Source of the DNA: Hyphomonas sp. Mor2 | GTDB lineage: Bacteria; Pseudomonadota; Alphaproteobacteria; Caulobacterales; Hyphomonadaceae | Direction of reading: 5' to 3' | Assembly: GCF_001854405.1 (NCBI RefSeq) | Contig: NZ_CP017718.1 | Span: 2,294,001-2,358,000, forward strand | DNA: 64,000 nt | Part shown: positions 49,110 through 59,169 of the stretch, piece by piece | How the letters are laid out: the number at the start of each line of letters is the position of its first letter | Position numbering within the stretch: the stretch's first letter is position 1 | Program-made: the position numbers and the translations under genes | The notes under the pieces: model-generated | The model's input: only the letters and a program-made list of their open reading frames with translations | What the model was told of the DNA's origin: nothing | Databases searched by the model: none

Positions 49110-50900
49110 CTAGTAAACCCGCTCTTTGGGTTTGATATATTCGATCTCGTTCGACATCGTGTAATTGTGCACCGGACGGTAATCGATGGTGACTTCGCCA
49201 GCTTCATTGGCCCAGGCGAGCGTGTGCTTCATCCAGTTCTCGTCGTCGCGCTTGTCGAAATCCTCACGCGCGTGGGCGCCGCGGCTTTCCTTGCGGTTGG
49301 CGGCGGAGTTCACCGTCACGGCAGCCTGGCCGATCAGGTTGTCGAACTCGAGGGCTTCCATCAGGTCGGTGTTCCAGATCAGGCCGCGATCATCGACGCG
49401 CATGCCGTCAACTTTCTTCTGAACGCCTTCGATCTTCTCAACCCCTTCGTCGAGCACTTCGCCGGTGCGGAACACAGCGCAGTTTTCCTGCATCGCCTTC
49501 TGCATTTCGAGGCGAAGGTCGGCGACCGAGTGATCGCCATCGGCGTTGCGAATGCGATCAAAGCGGGCGATATGCGCGTCGGTCTGACTGTCCTTGATGG
49601 TGGGCTGGCTGGCCCCCGCTTCCAGAGTCGCGCCGCAGCGCAGACCGGCTGCGCGGCCGAACACGACCAGGTCGATCAGAGAGTTCGAGCCGAGGCGGTT
49701 CGCCCCGTGCACCGACACACAAGCCGCTTCGCCAACTGCCATCAGGCCAGGCACGACCGCATCCGGATCGCCATCCTTCTTGGTCAGGACCTCACCGTGA
49801 TAATTGGTTGGAATGCCGCCCATATTGTAGTGAACGGTTGGCAGGACCGGAATTGGTTCACGCGTCACGTCGACGCCTGAGAAGACTTTCGCCGTCTCGG
49901 AAATGCCCGGCAGGCGCGCCGCCAGCGTCTCGGCGGGCAAGTGTTCCAGGTGCAGGTAGATGTGATCCTTGCCCTCGCCTACACCGCGGCCTTCGCGGAT
50001 CTCAATGGTCATCGAGCGAGACACCATATCACGCGGCGCCAGGTCCTTCACGCTTGGCGCATACCGCTCCATGAAGCGTTCGCCTTCGGAATTGGTGAGG
50101 TACCCACCTTCCCCGCGCGCGCCTTCGGTAATCAGACACCCAGCGCCGTAAATGCCGGTCGGGTGGAACTGAATGAATTCCATGTCCTGAAGAGGCAGAC
50201 CGGCGCGCAGCACCATGGCGTTGCCATCGCCTGTGCAGGTGTGTGCAGACGTACAGCTGAAAAACGCCCGTCCATAACCGCCCGTTGCCAGAATAACTTT
50301 CTGGGCGCGGAAGCGATGCAGCGTGCCATCGTCCAGCTTCCAGGCCGTAACACCGCGGCAGGCACCTTCATCATCCATGATCAGATCAAGCGCGAAATAT
50401 TCGATAAAGAACTCGGTATCGTTCTTCACGCACTGGCCATACAGCGTGTGCAGCATGGCGTGACCGGTGCGGTCAGCCGCGGCACATGTGCGCTGAACCG
50501 GAGGGCCCTGTCCCATCTCGGTCGTATGACCGCCGAAGGGGCGCTGATAGATATTGCCTTCTTCATTACGGCTGAACGGCATGCCCCAATGCTCGAGCTC
50601 ATAGACAGCCGCTGGTGCCTCGCGCGCGAGATACTCGATCGCGTCCTGGTCGCCGAGCCAGTCTGAGCCTTTGACCGTGTCATACATGTGCCACTGCCAG
50701 TTGTCGGGGCCCATATTGCCCAGCGATGCCGCAATCCCGCCTTGCGCCGCCACAGTGTGCGAGCGGGTCGGGAAGACTTTCGTGATACAGGCCGTCTTCA
50801 GGCCCGCCTGGGCGGCCCCAAGTGCGGCGCGAAGGCCGGAGCCACCGGCGCCGACGACGACAACGTCATATGTGTGATCGATGAATTTATAGTCGCTCAT
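49110..50900 (-). CDS. sdhA: Succinate dehydrogenase flavoprotein subunit
   Basis: 596 residues. FAD Rossmann motif '[18 protein letters not shown]' at the N-terminus; '[13 protein letters not shown]' holds His48 for covalent FAD; the catalytic Arg lies in the '[14 protein letters not shown]' region. It oxidises succinate to fumarate on the cytoplasmic face. The DUF1674 protein at 19 kb is its probable assembly factor. 26 bases downstream of sdhD. Confidence 0.97.
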   Translation of the reverse strand: MSDYKFIDHTYDVVVVGAGGSGLRAALGAAQAGLKTACITKVFPTRSHTVAAQGGIAASLGNMGPDNWQWHMYDTVKGSDWLGDQDAIEYLAREAPAAVYELEHWGMPFSRNEEGNIYQRPFGGHTTEMGQGPPVQRTCAAADRTGHAMLHTLYGQCVKNDTEFFIEYFALDLIMDDEGACRGVTAWKLDDGTLHRFRAQKVILATGGYGRAFFSCTSAHTCTGDGNAMVLRAGLPLQDMEFIQFHPTGIYGAGCLITEGARGEGGYLTNSEGERFMERYAPSVKDLAPRDMVSRSMTIEIREGRGVGEGKDHIYLHLEHLPAETLAARLPGISETAKVFSGVDVTREPIPVLPTVHYNMGGIPTNYHGEVLTKKDGDPDAVVPGLMAVGEAACVSVHGANRLGSNSLIDLVVFGRAAGLRCGATLEAGASQPTIKDSQTDAHIARFDRIRNADGDHSVADLRLEMQKAMQENCAVFRTGEVLDEGVEKIEGVQKKVDGMRVDDRGLIWNTDLMEALEFDNLIGQAAVTVNSAANRKESRGAHAREDFDKRDDENWMKHTLAWANEAGEVTIDYRPVHNYTMSNEIEYIKPKERVY

Positions 50901-50926
50901 CTCTTATCCTCTTCAGCCCGCGCGCC

Positions 50927-51307
50927 TTACGCGCCTGCCGTAAACCAGATTTTCAGCACCGACAGGATCGTCGCCGTTGCCAGCGCGAACACCGCAAATG
51001 TGTTCAGGATCAACAGAGCCTGACGGGTGCCGCTTCTAGCGATGTAGTCTTCAATGACGACCTGCATGCCCAAACGCATGTGATATAGCGCCGCACTCAG
51101 GGTCAAAATCAGCAATATTGCATTTACCGGTTGCGCCACCCAGGTGAGCGCACCCTCATAGCCTGCCTTGCAGGCGTGGATGATGGAATAGATGAACCAC
51201 GGCACCAGGAACAAAAGCGCCAGTGCGGTCACACGCTGACGAATATGATGCAAGGTGCCGGTTCCGGCAGAGCCCAGGCCTCGAACTGTCTTTGCACTCG
51301 TTGTCAT
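50927..51307 (-). CDS. sdhD: Succinate dehydrogenase membrane anchor subunit D
   Basis: 126 residues with three membrane segments. 'IRQRVTALALLFLVPWFIYSI' opens the first, and 'YHMRLGMQVVIEDYI' marks the helix whose His coordinates heme b and forms part of the quinone site with SdhC. Starts 9 bases after sdhC stops; part of sdhCDAB. Confidence 0.93.
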   Translation of the reverse strand: MTTSAKTVRGLGSAGTGTLHHIRQRVTALALLFLVPWFIYSIIHACKAGYEGALTWVAQPVNAILLILTLSAALYHMRLGMQVVIEDYIARSGTRQALLILNTFAVFALATATILSVLKIWFTAGA

Positions 51308-51316
51308 CGCCGCCTC

Positions 51317-51715
51317 CTAATAGAAAGACGCCAGCGACCAGATGACCGCGGCACCGATGATCGCAAAAGCGAAGTTGAACATGGACCAAAGGCTGGCCAG
51401 ACCTGGATTAAACCCGACCATTGGCCCGTCCCAGATCAGGTGACGCAGGCCATTGGCGAAGTGATACAACACCGCCATCGACCACAGGAAGAGCAGGATC
51501 TGTCCCGGCAGGCTGAACGCAATTGTTTCGACAAAGGCGTAGGCTTCGGGGCCTGTCGCCAGCGCGATCAACCAGGCGCCGATCAGAAATGCGCCCCCAT
51601 AAAGACCAACGCCGGAAACCCGATGAAAAATTGAGCCTGCCATGGTCCAATGCCATTTCCAGACCTGCAGATGCGGCGATAGGGGGCGATTATCAGCCCG
51701 TCCCTGTCCAGCCAT
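51317..51715 (-). CDS. sdhC: Succinate dehydrogenase cytochrome b556 subunit
   Basis: 132 residues from the ATG at 51713-51715, with GGAG 8 bases upstream; the frame runs further up but without homology. Family motifs are 'RPLSPHLQVWKWHWTMAGSIFHRVSG' and 'LYHFANGLRHLIWD', where His ligates heme b. Three membrane segments. First gene of the operon; the promoter should lie in the 194-base gap before the divergent DUF885 gene. Confidence 0.95.
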   Translation of the reverse strand: MAGQGRADNRPLSPHLQVWKWHWTMAGSIFHRVSGVGLYGGAFLIGAWLIALATGPEAYAFVETIAFSLPGQILLFLWSMAVLYHFANGLRHLIWDGPMVGFNPGLASLWSMFNFAFAIIGAAVIWSLASFY

Positions 51716-51908
51716 ATAGTCACTCCAATGCGCATGCACTTTCGATGCGGCATCTCTTAAGCGCGTCGAAAAGCCTGTCAACGCGTCGCAATGCGCTGAT
51801 TCAATCACTTTCAGGCTACCGTTGGGTGAACCGGGCAAGCGCTGTGACCGCCTTTTCAGACCGAAGGCATCGACCTAGCATGCTGGATCATCAATACAGG
51901 GCGACGTC

Positions 51909-53663
51909 ATGCATTTATCCTCTCTGCGAACCTTGGCAGCCAGTTTGGCGGTTCTGATCGCTTCGCCCATTGCGATGGCGGATCCTCTGCAATCTCTGAT
52001 CGACCAATATGAGGCCTTCAACCTCGCTGGCGATCCAGACGAAGCCGCCCGCGCGGACGGGATCGACCCGCGCACATGGCCAATAGTCACGCCAGACCAT
52101 TTCGAACACCGCGCGCAACAGGCCTCAGAGATGCTGTCCGCCCTGAACGCGCTCGAGACAAATGAAACCGGTCCGGAAGTGGCCATCCTGCGGCATCTCC
52201 TGCAGGCCAGCATCGATGCCCATGCTTACGACACGGCGCGTATCCCTTTCACCGGAGACTGGGGATTCTTCGCCGCGCCACCTTTCACAGCGATGCGAAC
52301 CCGCTTGACCACGAGAGAAGAAGCAGACGCCTGGATCGCGCGGCTCAACGATCTGCCGCGCTTTTTCGATGAGCAAGTCGAAAACATGCAGCGCGGGATC
52401 GAGACCGGCTGGACGCAGCATGGGGATCCATTGTCGACCTCAATCGCTCAGATCAAGGCCCAACTGGTTGAAGATCCGACCGACAGCACCCTGTTCCTGC
52501 CGTTCGAATCGCTCAGCGCCTCCGGACTCAGCGAGCCTGAAATTCTCGCCTTGAAGTCCGAAGGTCAGGCGGCTGTAGAAACGGCCCTGGAGTCTTATAC
52601 CGACCTGCTTGAGTTCATGGAGCAAGCCTACGCCCCTGCCGCACGAGCGGAGCCGGGTCTGGCGACTCTGCAAGGCGGACAAGAGGCATATGCGGTCGCG
52701 GTTGCTCTCCATACAGCGGGCGCCGGTTACTCGCCTGAAGAGATCCACCGGCTCGGCCAAACCGAAGTTGCCCGGATACGGGCGGAAATGGACAAGATCA
52801 TCGACGAAGTCGCCTTTGAGGGCAGTTTCGAGGCGTTCATCACCTTCCTCCGCACCGACCCGCAATTCTACGCAGACACACCGGAAGAGCTGTTGGAAAA
52901 GGCCTCCGAGATGAGCAAGCGTCTGGATGCGATCCTGCCGCGCTATTTCCGGACATTGCCGCGCCTGCCTTATGGCGTGGCCCCTGTTCCTGCCTCCATC
53001 GCACCGGGCTACACGACCGGACGATACTCGAGCGGCGATGCGGAGAAAGGCATTGCCGGGACGTATCTGGTCAACACGTACGCTCTCGATCAGCGTCCCT
53101 TGTATGAACTCCCCGCTCTATCGGCCCACGAAGCCGTTCCCGGGCATCATTTACAGATTGCACTGGCACAGGAACTTCGCGATGTGCCGGAGTTTCGCCG
53201 GTCCTACTACGCCACGGCCTTCGGTGAAGGCTGGGGTCTCTATGCCGAAAAGCTCGCTGGAGAGGCCGGTTTCTATCGCACGCCCTATGAACGGTTTGGC
53301 CAGCTCTCTTATGAGATGTGGCGCGCCTGTCGTCTGGTCGCGGATACCGGCCTGCATCATTATGGCTGGAGCCGTACAGAAGCCGAAGCCTGTTTCAACG
53401 AGAACACCGCGCTCGCCCCGCTCAATATCAAGACCGAAGTGACCCGCTATATTGGCTGGCCCGGACAAGCCACGGCCTACAAGGTCGGTGAGCTGAAAAT
53501 CCTCGAAATGCGCGCAGACGCCAAGGCCGCGCTCGGCGATCGGTTCGACATTCGCACATTCCACGACGTGGTTCTGGGCGCCGGAGCGATGCCACTCGAT
53601 GCGCTGGAGCGCTGCGTCGATCAGTGGATCGCCGCGCAATTGACAGAGACGTCTGCGGAATAG
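51909..53663 (+). CDS. DUF885 metallopeptidase-like secreted protein
   Basis: 584 residues. Signal peptide (about 1-24, cut after AMA) and a thermolysin-like helical domain with HEAVPGHH (407-414), the presumed zinc site of DUF885, and 'AFGEGWGLYAEKL' with the third ligand Glu. The family includes putative carboxypeptidases acting in the periplasm, substrate unknown. Diverges from sdhC. Confidence 0.9.
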   Translation: MHLSSLRTLAASLAVLIASPIAMADPLQSLIDQYEAFNLAGDPDEAARADGIDPRTWPIVTPDHFEHRAQQASEMLSALNALETNETGPEVAILRHLLQASIDAHAYDTARIPFTGDWGFFAAPPFTAMRTRLTTREEADAWIARLNDLPRFFDEQVENMQRGIETGWTQHGDPLSTSIAQIKAQLVEDPTDSTLFLPFESLSASGLSEPEILALKSEGQAAVETALESYTDLLEFMEQAYAPAARAEPGLATLQGGQEAYAVAVALHTAGAGYSPEEIHRLGQTEVARIRAEMDKIIDEVAFEGSFEAFITFLRTDPQFYADTPEELLEKASEMSKRLDAILPRYFRTLPRLPYGVAPVPASIAPGYTTGRYSSGDAEKGIAGTYLVNTYALDQRPLYELPALSAHEAVPGHHLQIALAQELRDVPEFRRSYYATAFGEGWGLYAEKLAGEAGFYRTPYERFGQLSYEMWRACRLVADTGLHHYGWSRTEAEACFNENTALAPLNIKTEVTRYIGWPGQATAYKVGELKILEMRADAKAALGDRFDIRTFHDVVLGAGAMPLDALERCVDQWIAAQLTETSAE

Positions 53664-53736
53664 CGGGTCGCCGCGGCGCTGATTAGCGTCGCGTCAGGCT
53701 TTTCAGCGGGCGAATGACCGCCCTAGAACGGCCCTC

Positions 53737-54957
53737 GTGCAACAGGATGCTTCTTCTCAGATTCAGCCGGACTCCGCGCCTCGCAGATTGAGCGTCAGCC
53801 AGGTCTGGATGCTGACTCTCGCCGCTGCGGTGGTCACGGCGAACGCCTATTATGTGCATCCGATCATTGCCCGCGTGGCGGAGGATTTTCAGGTCAGTGC
53901 GTCGATGATCGGGATGGTGCCGGCCTTCAACCAGATGGCTCTGGCGCTTGGCATCTTTCTGCTCCTGCCGCTTGGCGATCGCTTCTCGAATCGAACCCTG
54001 TCGACAATCTTTGTCTGGGGACAGTTCCTGGCCATCGCGCTGATGGCCTTTTCGCGGGACTTTGGTCTGTTCGTGACCGGATCGACCTTGCTCGGCTTTG
54101 CCACCATCGTGCCCTATCTGCTGCCGACCTATGTCTCCAAACGGGTGGACGCGCAGGAGCTGGGCCGGGTCACGGCGATGCTGACCACCGGCATCATTGC
54201 CGGCATCCTGATCGCCCGCGCAGGCGCCGGTGTGGTGGCGGAATATTTCGGCTGGCGGACGGTCTACTATATCGCCACGGCGCTGATGATGATCGTCGCC
54301 ATCTTGCTGCCGCTGACCATGGACCGGCGCGAACCATCCGAGACAACCGCGACACCGACTTCTTATTTCGCCCTGATCGGATCCCTGTTGCCGCTGACCA
54401 TGAGACACCCAGAAGTGCTGCTTTCCGGCACGATTCAGGCCCTCAGCTTTGGCACCTTCATCTCGATCTGGTTGGGACTGGGTCTGCACCTGACCAGTCC
54501 GGAAATGGGATATGGCGTCGATGTGGTCGGCTATCTCGCCCTGCTCGCCATCGTCAACATCGTGACCACCCCGCGGCTCGGCGCTCTGGCCGACCGCATG
54601 GGTCCGCGCAAGACCCGGCTGATGGCCTCAGCCTTTCGGGTGATTGGCATCTCGCTCTTCCTGGTGTTCGGATACAATTTGTGGCTGCTGATCATTCCGA
54701 TCCTGATTGCCAACGTGTTTGGCCCGGTGATGGATGTCACAGGGCGCATGACCATTCTCAAGGAGTCGCCGCAGATCCGGACGCGGCTGATGACGGTCTA
54801 TATCGTCTTCATGTTCCTGGGGGGCGGGATCGCCAGCTGGGCCGGAACAACCGTTTATGACCTTTGGGGCTGGATCGGAAACGCCACGCTCGCTGTTGGC
54901 CTTTCGATCATTATCAGCGCCCTCAGCGCCTGGGCCTATTTCCGCTACGAGCGCTGA
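53737..54957 (+). CDS. MFS transporter
   Basis: 406 residues from a GTG at 53737, with 12 membrane segments. The MFS signature is 'LLLPLGDRFSNRT' between helices 2 and 3, and 'ALADRMGPRKTR' repeats it in the second half. Proteins with the N-terminal 'ANAYYVHPIIARVAEDF' belong to the drug/sugar-efflux-like branch. Substrate unknown. A hairpin terminator follows. Confidence 0.88.
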   Translation: MQQDASSQIQPDSAPRRLSVSQVWMLTLAAAVVTANAYYVHPIIARVAEDFQVSASMIGMVPAFNQMALALGIFLLLPLGDRFSNRTLSTIFVWGQFLAIALMAFSRDFGLFVTGSTLLGFATIVPYLLPTYVSKRVDAQELGRVTAMLTTGIIAGILIARAGAGVVAEYFGWRTVYYIATALMMIVAILLPLTMDRREPSETTATPTSYFALIGSLLPLTMRHPEVLLSGTIQALSFGTFISIWLGLGLHLTSPEMGYGVDVVGYLALLAIVNIVTTPRLGALADRMGPRKTRLMASAFRVIGISLFLVFGYNLWLLIIPILIANVFGPVMDVTGRMTILKESPQIRTRLMTVYIVFMFLGGGIASWAGTTVYDLWGWIGNATLAVGLSIIISALSAWAYFRYER

Positions 54958-54965
54958 ACCCAAAA

Positions 54966-54989
54966 GCCCGCCTCCTTGCGGAGACGGGC
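54966..54989. terminator. Terminator between MFS and outer-membrane barrel genes
   Basis: GCCCGCCTCC (54966-54975) pairs with GGAGACGGGC (54980-54989) with one mismatch around TTGC; CTGTTTGG follows on the plus strand and TTTTGG on the minus strand, so it can serve both convergent genes. Confidence 0.7.
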
Positions 54990-55021
54990 CTGTTTGGCGT
55001 CATCGAATGATGATGGAGAGG

Positions 55022-55798
55022 TTAAGCGCCAAACCGGTACCGGGCCCCGATCGAGAACACGTTCTGGGTGTTTTCAATGTCGAGCGTGCCCGGGAAAAGC
55101 TGATTGTCGAGCTCAATGTCTTCGGTGGCGCGGTAGGCATACTCACCGAACAGCTCCCACTGCCCGTCCAGCTGCCAGGTTGCGCCAGCCTTGATCTGAT
55201 AGGCGAGCTTGGTTTCGCTGTCATCGATGACGGTAATGGCAGACGGCTGATAGGTGACATCAACGCTGGAGAAACCGATCCCGGCCCCGACATAAGGCTG
55301 GAACGCCCCGGCTGTGTTGAAGTCATAATAGCCGTTCAGAAAGACCCCGGTATTGGTGATCTCGCCCTGACCGTCCGCCACGACCGCTGCCACCGTCACA
55401 CCCAGGGGTGTGGGCGAGCCTGCAATGGCCGCCGCGTCGACGCCGTCAATGCTGCCACCGCCCAGGGTGACACCTGTGTGGGTGTCTACGTCAGCGCCGG
55501 AATAGGCGATCTCGACACCGCCGCGCCAGCCATTGCCGAAACGCGCGCCAAATTCGCCCGCGAAGGCGGTGCCATTGTCGAATTCCGTGTCCCAGCCATA
55601 GGCGGTGCCGGCCGCAACTGGCAGGGTGCTGCCATCGCCGAGATTACCTGTGGTGAATGCCCCGGTTGAACCGCTATTGCTGCTATCATTCTGTTGCGCG
55701 AATCCGATTGATCCGCCGACATAGTATTCCTGCGCTGCAGCGGCGCCGGCGAGCACGGCGCTCACCGCTGTGAGGGAAGCAAGTTTGATTAGATTCAT
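55022..55798 (-). CDS. Outer-membrane beta-barrel protein (OmpW/Omp25-like)
   Basis: 258 residues. Signal peptide (about 1-22, cut after AAA) and an eight-stranded barrel pattern: alternating hydrophobic strands, 'GAFQPYVGAGIGFSSVDV' and a C-terminal strand ending 'FSIGARYRFGA'. Loop residues are Gly/Ser/Asn-rich. Function not predictable beyond an outer-membrane porin-like protein. Diverges from the phosphomannomutase gene. Confidence 0.85.
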   Translation of the reverse strand: MNLIKLASLTAVSAVLAGAAAAQEYYVGGSIGFAQQNDSSNSGSTGAFTTGNLGDGSTLPVAAGTAYGWDTEFDNGTAFAGEFGARFGNGWRGGVEIAYSGADVDTHTGVTLGGGSIDGVDAAAIAGSPTPLGVTVAAVVADGQGEITNTGVFLNGYYDFNTAGAFQPYVGAGIGFSSVDVTYQPSAITVIDDSETKLAYQIKAGATWQLDGQWELFGEYAYRATEDIELDNQLFPGTLDIENTQNVFSIGARYRFGA

Positions 55799-55957
55799 CT
55801 CTAACTCCGTGTGTTTTGAGCAGGGGGATGTCCCTCCGCCACGACTTCAATTAGTATTCTATATACGATAGACAATATTAAATATCATTTGGCTTGCTAA
55901 TTGCGTCACAGTCTGCACAAGGCCCCTGTTGGGGAATTTCTGATCTAGGACGTAACA

Positions 55958-57475
55958 ATGCTGCCAAAACCGCTGGCTCAAATCGCACCAAACACACTCG
56001 AATTTGAAATCCTGCCGCTGGTCAAACCCACCGGATTTCGCGAATATGATGCCCGCTGGTGGTTCAATGGCATTGGCCACGAAAAAGCCCCGGAATTGAA
56101 CCTGACAGGCGTTCAGGCGCTCGGCCTCGGCATGGCAACCCTGTTTCACGAACTCGGCGTTGAGCCCAAGGTTGTCACCGGCCACGATTACCGCTCGATC
56201 AGTCAACCAATCAAGAATGCCCTCATCCTCGGCCTGGTCCAGGGCGGGTGCGAAGTGCTGGATATCGGCCTGGCGCTTTCACCAATGGTCTATTGGAGCC
56301 AGTTTGAGCTGGATTGCGCCTGCTGCGCCATGGTCACAGCCTCGCACAATGAGAATGGCTGGACCGGCGTGAAAATGGGCGCCAACCGTCCGCTCACATT
56401 CGGCCCGGATGAAATGGGCCGCCTCAAGGAAATCGTCCTGAATGGTGACTTCCAGCCCCGTGCCGGTGGCGGACATTTCCGCGTCGATGGCATGCGCGAG
56501 CGCTATATTGACAGCGTCGCTGAAGGCGTCTCGATCAAGCGCCCCCTGAAAGTCATCGCGGCCTGCGGCAACGGCACCGCCGGTGCCTTCGCGCCGGACG
56601 CCCTGCGCAAGATGGGCGTCGAGGTGATCGAGATGGACTGCAATCTCGACAACACGTTCCCGAAATACAATCCGAATCCGGAAGACAGCGCCATGCTGCA
56701 CGCCATGGCAGCGGCCGTGAAAGAGCATGGCGCCGACATCGCCCTTGGCTTTGACGGCGACGGCGACCGTTGCGGCGTGATCGACAATACTGGCGACGAG
56801 ATCTTCGCCGACAAGATCGGCCTGATGCTGGCCCGCGACCTGTCCAAGGAATATCCAGGGGCGAAATTCGTCGTCGATGTGAAATCCACGGGTCTCTACA
56901 AAACCGATCCTGTGCTCGAATCCAACGGCTCGACGGTCGACTATTACAAGACCGGCCACTCCTACATCAAACGCCGCACCACGGACCTTGATGCTCTGGC
57001 CGGCTTTGAAAAGTCAGGGCACTTCTTCTTCCGCCCACCGATTGGCCTCGGTTATGATGATGGCCTGATCGCCGCCAAGGCCATTCTCGAGATGCTCGAT
57101 CGCAACCCAGACAAGACGATGGCCGACCTGAAAGGCGAGCTCGGCGTGGCCTTCACCTCGCTGACCATGTCGCCGCATTGTGCCGATGAGATCAAGTATG
57201 AGGTCATCGATCGCATCGTTGAAGAGTATAAAGGCCTGCTGGGCACTGAAATTCTTGGCCGCAAGGTGGTCGACGTGAACACAGTCAACGGGGCCCGCGT
57301 AACTCTGGAAGACGGATCATGGGTGCTCGCCCGCGCGAGTTCCAACAAGCCGGAATTCGCGGTCGTGGTCGAAAGCATGCGCTCGGAAGAGGACATGATC
57401 GCTCTGTTCCGCGAAGAGGTGAAGCCTCGACTGGCCAAATATCCGGAGATTGGCGCCTATAATCAGGAAATCTGA
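55958..57475 (+). CDS. Phosphomannomutase / phosphoglucomutase
   Basis: 505 residues in four domains. The phosphoserine loop is 'TASHNENGWTGVK' with Ser129; the magnesium loop is D266-G-D268-G-D270-R; the sugar-binding loop and C-terminal phosphate-binding domain follow. It interconverts hexose 1- and 6-phosphates for GDP-mannose or UDP-glucose and so feeds polysaccharide and LPS synthesis; mannose versus glucose preference cannot be told. AlgC/ManB type. Confidence 0.93.
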   Translation: MLPKPLAQIAPNTLEFEILPLVKPTGFREYDARWWFNGIGHEKAPELNLTGVQALGLGMATLFHELGVEPKVVTGHDYRSISQPIKNALILGLVQGGCEVLDIGLALSPMVYWSQFELDCACCAMVTASHNENGWTGVKMGANRPLTFGPDEMGRLKEIVLNGDFQPRAGGGHFRVDGMRERYIDSVAEGVSIKRPLKVIAACGNGTAGAFAPDALRKMGVEVIEMDCNLDNTFPKYNPNPEDSAMLHAMAAAVKEHGADIALGFDGDGDRCGVIDNTGDEIFADKIGLMLARDLSKEYPGAKFVVDVKSTGLYKTDPVLESNGSTVDYYKTGHSYIKRRTTDLDALAGFEKSGHFFFRPPIGLGYDDGLIAAKAILEMLDRNPDKTMADLKGELGVAFTSLTMSPHCADEIKYEVIDRIVEEYKGLLGTEILGRKVVDVNTVNGARVTLEDGSWVLARASSNKPEFAVVVESMRSEEDMIALFREEVKPRLAKYPEIGAYNQEI

Positions 57476-57584
57476 TCCGCGCTGCGTTCTGACAAAAAGT
57501 TCATAAAAATCAGCGACGGAGACCGGCTCCGCGCGCGTTTCACCCCTGTGCTCAGCATCAGGCTGGGCAGAGGGAGAACACTAT

Positions 57585-59057
57585 ATGTCATTTCGATCGG
57601 GCCTTTTGGCGACGACACTCATTCTGGCGGCTTGCAGCGGCGGCGGGGGCGGCGACTCCACCACACCAACCACGCCAATCACGGGCACAAATTCAGCCCC
57701 CGTCGTGTCTGCGGTCGTCGCCGATCAAACCGCCAATGTCGGCTATGATTTCGCGATCGATCTGGCTGGCACGTTCTCTGACCCGGACAATGATACACTG
57801 ACCGTAACCGCCGATTTCGGCGCCAATGCCAGGGGCCTCAGCCTGTCCGGCACAGTGATTTCAGGGGTCCCGAACTCCAGCGGCGATGTAACGGTCACGT
57901 GCACAGCGACTGACCCGGACGGCGCCAGCGTCAGCGACACGTTCACGATTGCCGTGACCGTCGATCAAAGCGCTATTTCTATCGTATTTGGTGGCGCGAT
58001 CGATCTCGATAATCTCGACAATTATGCCGGTCAGACCGTGCCCAATTACATCACCAAGCTGAATGATGGTGGCAATCCGATCACCGATGAAGGGGCCACG
58101 CTGGGACGGGTTCTGTTCTATGACACGTCGCTGTCGACCACGGGCACGGTCTCCTGCGCCTCCTGCCACATTCAATCGCTTGGTTTCAGCGATCCCGGCA
58201 TTGTCAGCACGGGGGTGGAGGGGGGCCTGACCGGACGCCATTCCATGCGGCTGATCAATACCATGTTCGCCGATGAGGAGGATTTCTTCTGGGACGAACG
58301 CGCGCCCAGCCATGAGGCCCAGGAAAGCCAGCCCATCCAGGATCACAATGAAATGGGATTCAGCGGGCAGAATGGCCGCCCGGACCTCAACGCCCTGATC
58401 GCCCAGATGGAGGCGACCGAGTATTATGAAGAACTGTTTCGCTTCGTTTATCTCGACCCGAACATTACCGAGCAGCGCATCCAGCTGGCGCTCGCGCAAT
58501 TCACCAAGTCGATCCAATCGTTTGATTCCCGCTATGATGTCGGGCGCGCACAAGTGAACAATAATGGCGCACCGTTTCCCAACTTCACGGCCGACGAGAA
58601 TGCCGGCAAAATGCTCTTCATGCAGAATCCCAATGATGGCGGTGCCGGCTGCAATCGCTGCCATCGAGCCCCGGAATTCGATATTGCGCCGAACTCGGAT
58701 CACAACGGGATCTTTCGGGTGGCCAATTCGGTCACCGAGTTCGACCTGACCAATACGCGCTCGCCAAGCCTGCGCGATATGGTCGGTCCGGGCGGCAGCT
58801 CCAACGGACCGTTCATGCATGATGGGTCGCTGGCCACGATTCGGGATGTGATCGACCATTATGATGACATCCAGGCCCCGACCAGCGAACCACCGCTGAC
58901 AGAGTTTCTGGCGACGCTCGACAACCGACTGACGCAAGGCAACAATCCGCAAAACCTCAACCTCACCGAGACCGAGAAAGATCAGCTGGAGGCGTTTCTC
59001 CTGACCCTCACGGGCGTGAGCATCTATACGGATGAGAAACTGTCCGATCCGTTTTAG
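57585..59057 (+). CDS. Diheme cytochrome c peroxidase-like lipoprotein with Ig-like domain
   Basis: 490 residues. Lipoprotein signal 'LATTLILAAC' (Cys about 17), a Gly/Ser/Thr linker, then a cadherin/Ig-like domain (about 38-128, 'FSDPDNDTLTVTADFG'), then a CcpA/MauG-type region with two heme sites, C191-x-x-C-H195 and C356-x-x-C-H360. MauG-family enzymes use H2O2 for peroxidation or cofactor formation. The N-terminal Ig domain is an unusual addition. Likely outer-membrane periplasmic side. Confidence 0.88.
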   Translation: MSFRSGLLATTLILAACSGGGGGDSTTPTTPITGTNSAPVVSAVVADQTANVGYDFAIDLAGTFSDPDNDTLTVTADFGANARGLSLSGTVISGVPNSSGDVTVTCTATDPDGASVSDTFTIAVTVDQSAISIVFGGAIDLDNLDNYAGQTVPNYITKLNDGGNPITDEGATLGRVLFYDTSLSTTGTVSCASCHIQSLGFSDPGIVSTGVEGGLTGRHSMRLINTMFADEEDFFWDERAPSHEAQESQPIQDHNEMGFSGQNGRPDLNALIAQMEATEYYEELFRFVYLDPNITEQRIQLALAQFTKSIQSFDSRYDVGRAQVNNNGAPFPNFTADENAGKMLFMQNPNDGGAGCNRCHRAPEFDIAPNSDHNGIFRVANSVTEFDLTNTRSPSLRDMVGPGGSSNGPFMHDGSLATIRDVIDHYDDIQAPTSEPPLTEFLATLDNRLTQGNNPQNLNLTETEKDQLEAFLLTLTGVSIYTDEKLSDPF

Positions 59058-59169
59058 AGATTATCTCGGTGTCTCAATCTGAAGCGTGAGACACCGATTT
59101 CGTCGAAAAACATTCATTATTACTGAAGATTAAGCGCGGCGGTCGGGCTTCTGCGCCTAAGCCTGCCGA

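Noticed and set aside
57861-58952. A 363-codon open frame antisense to the diheme peroxidase gene.
   Set aside because: The plus-strand frame has a lipobox, an Ig domain and two CXXCH motifs. The opposite frame is the shadow expected from high GC and has no recognisable motif.
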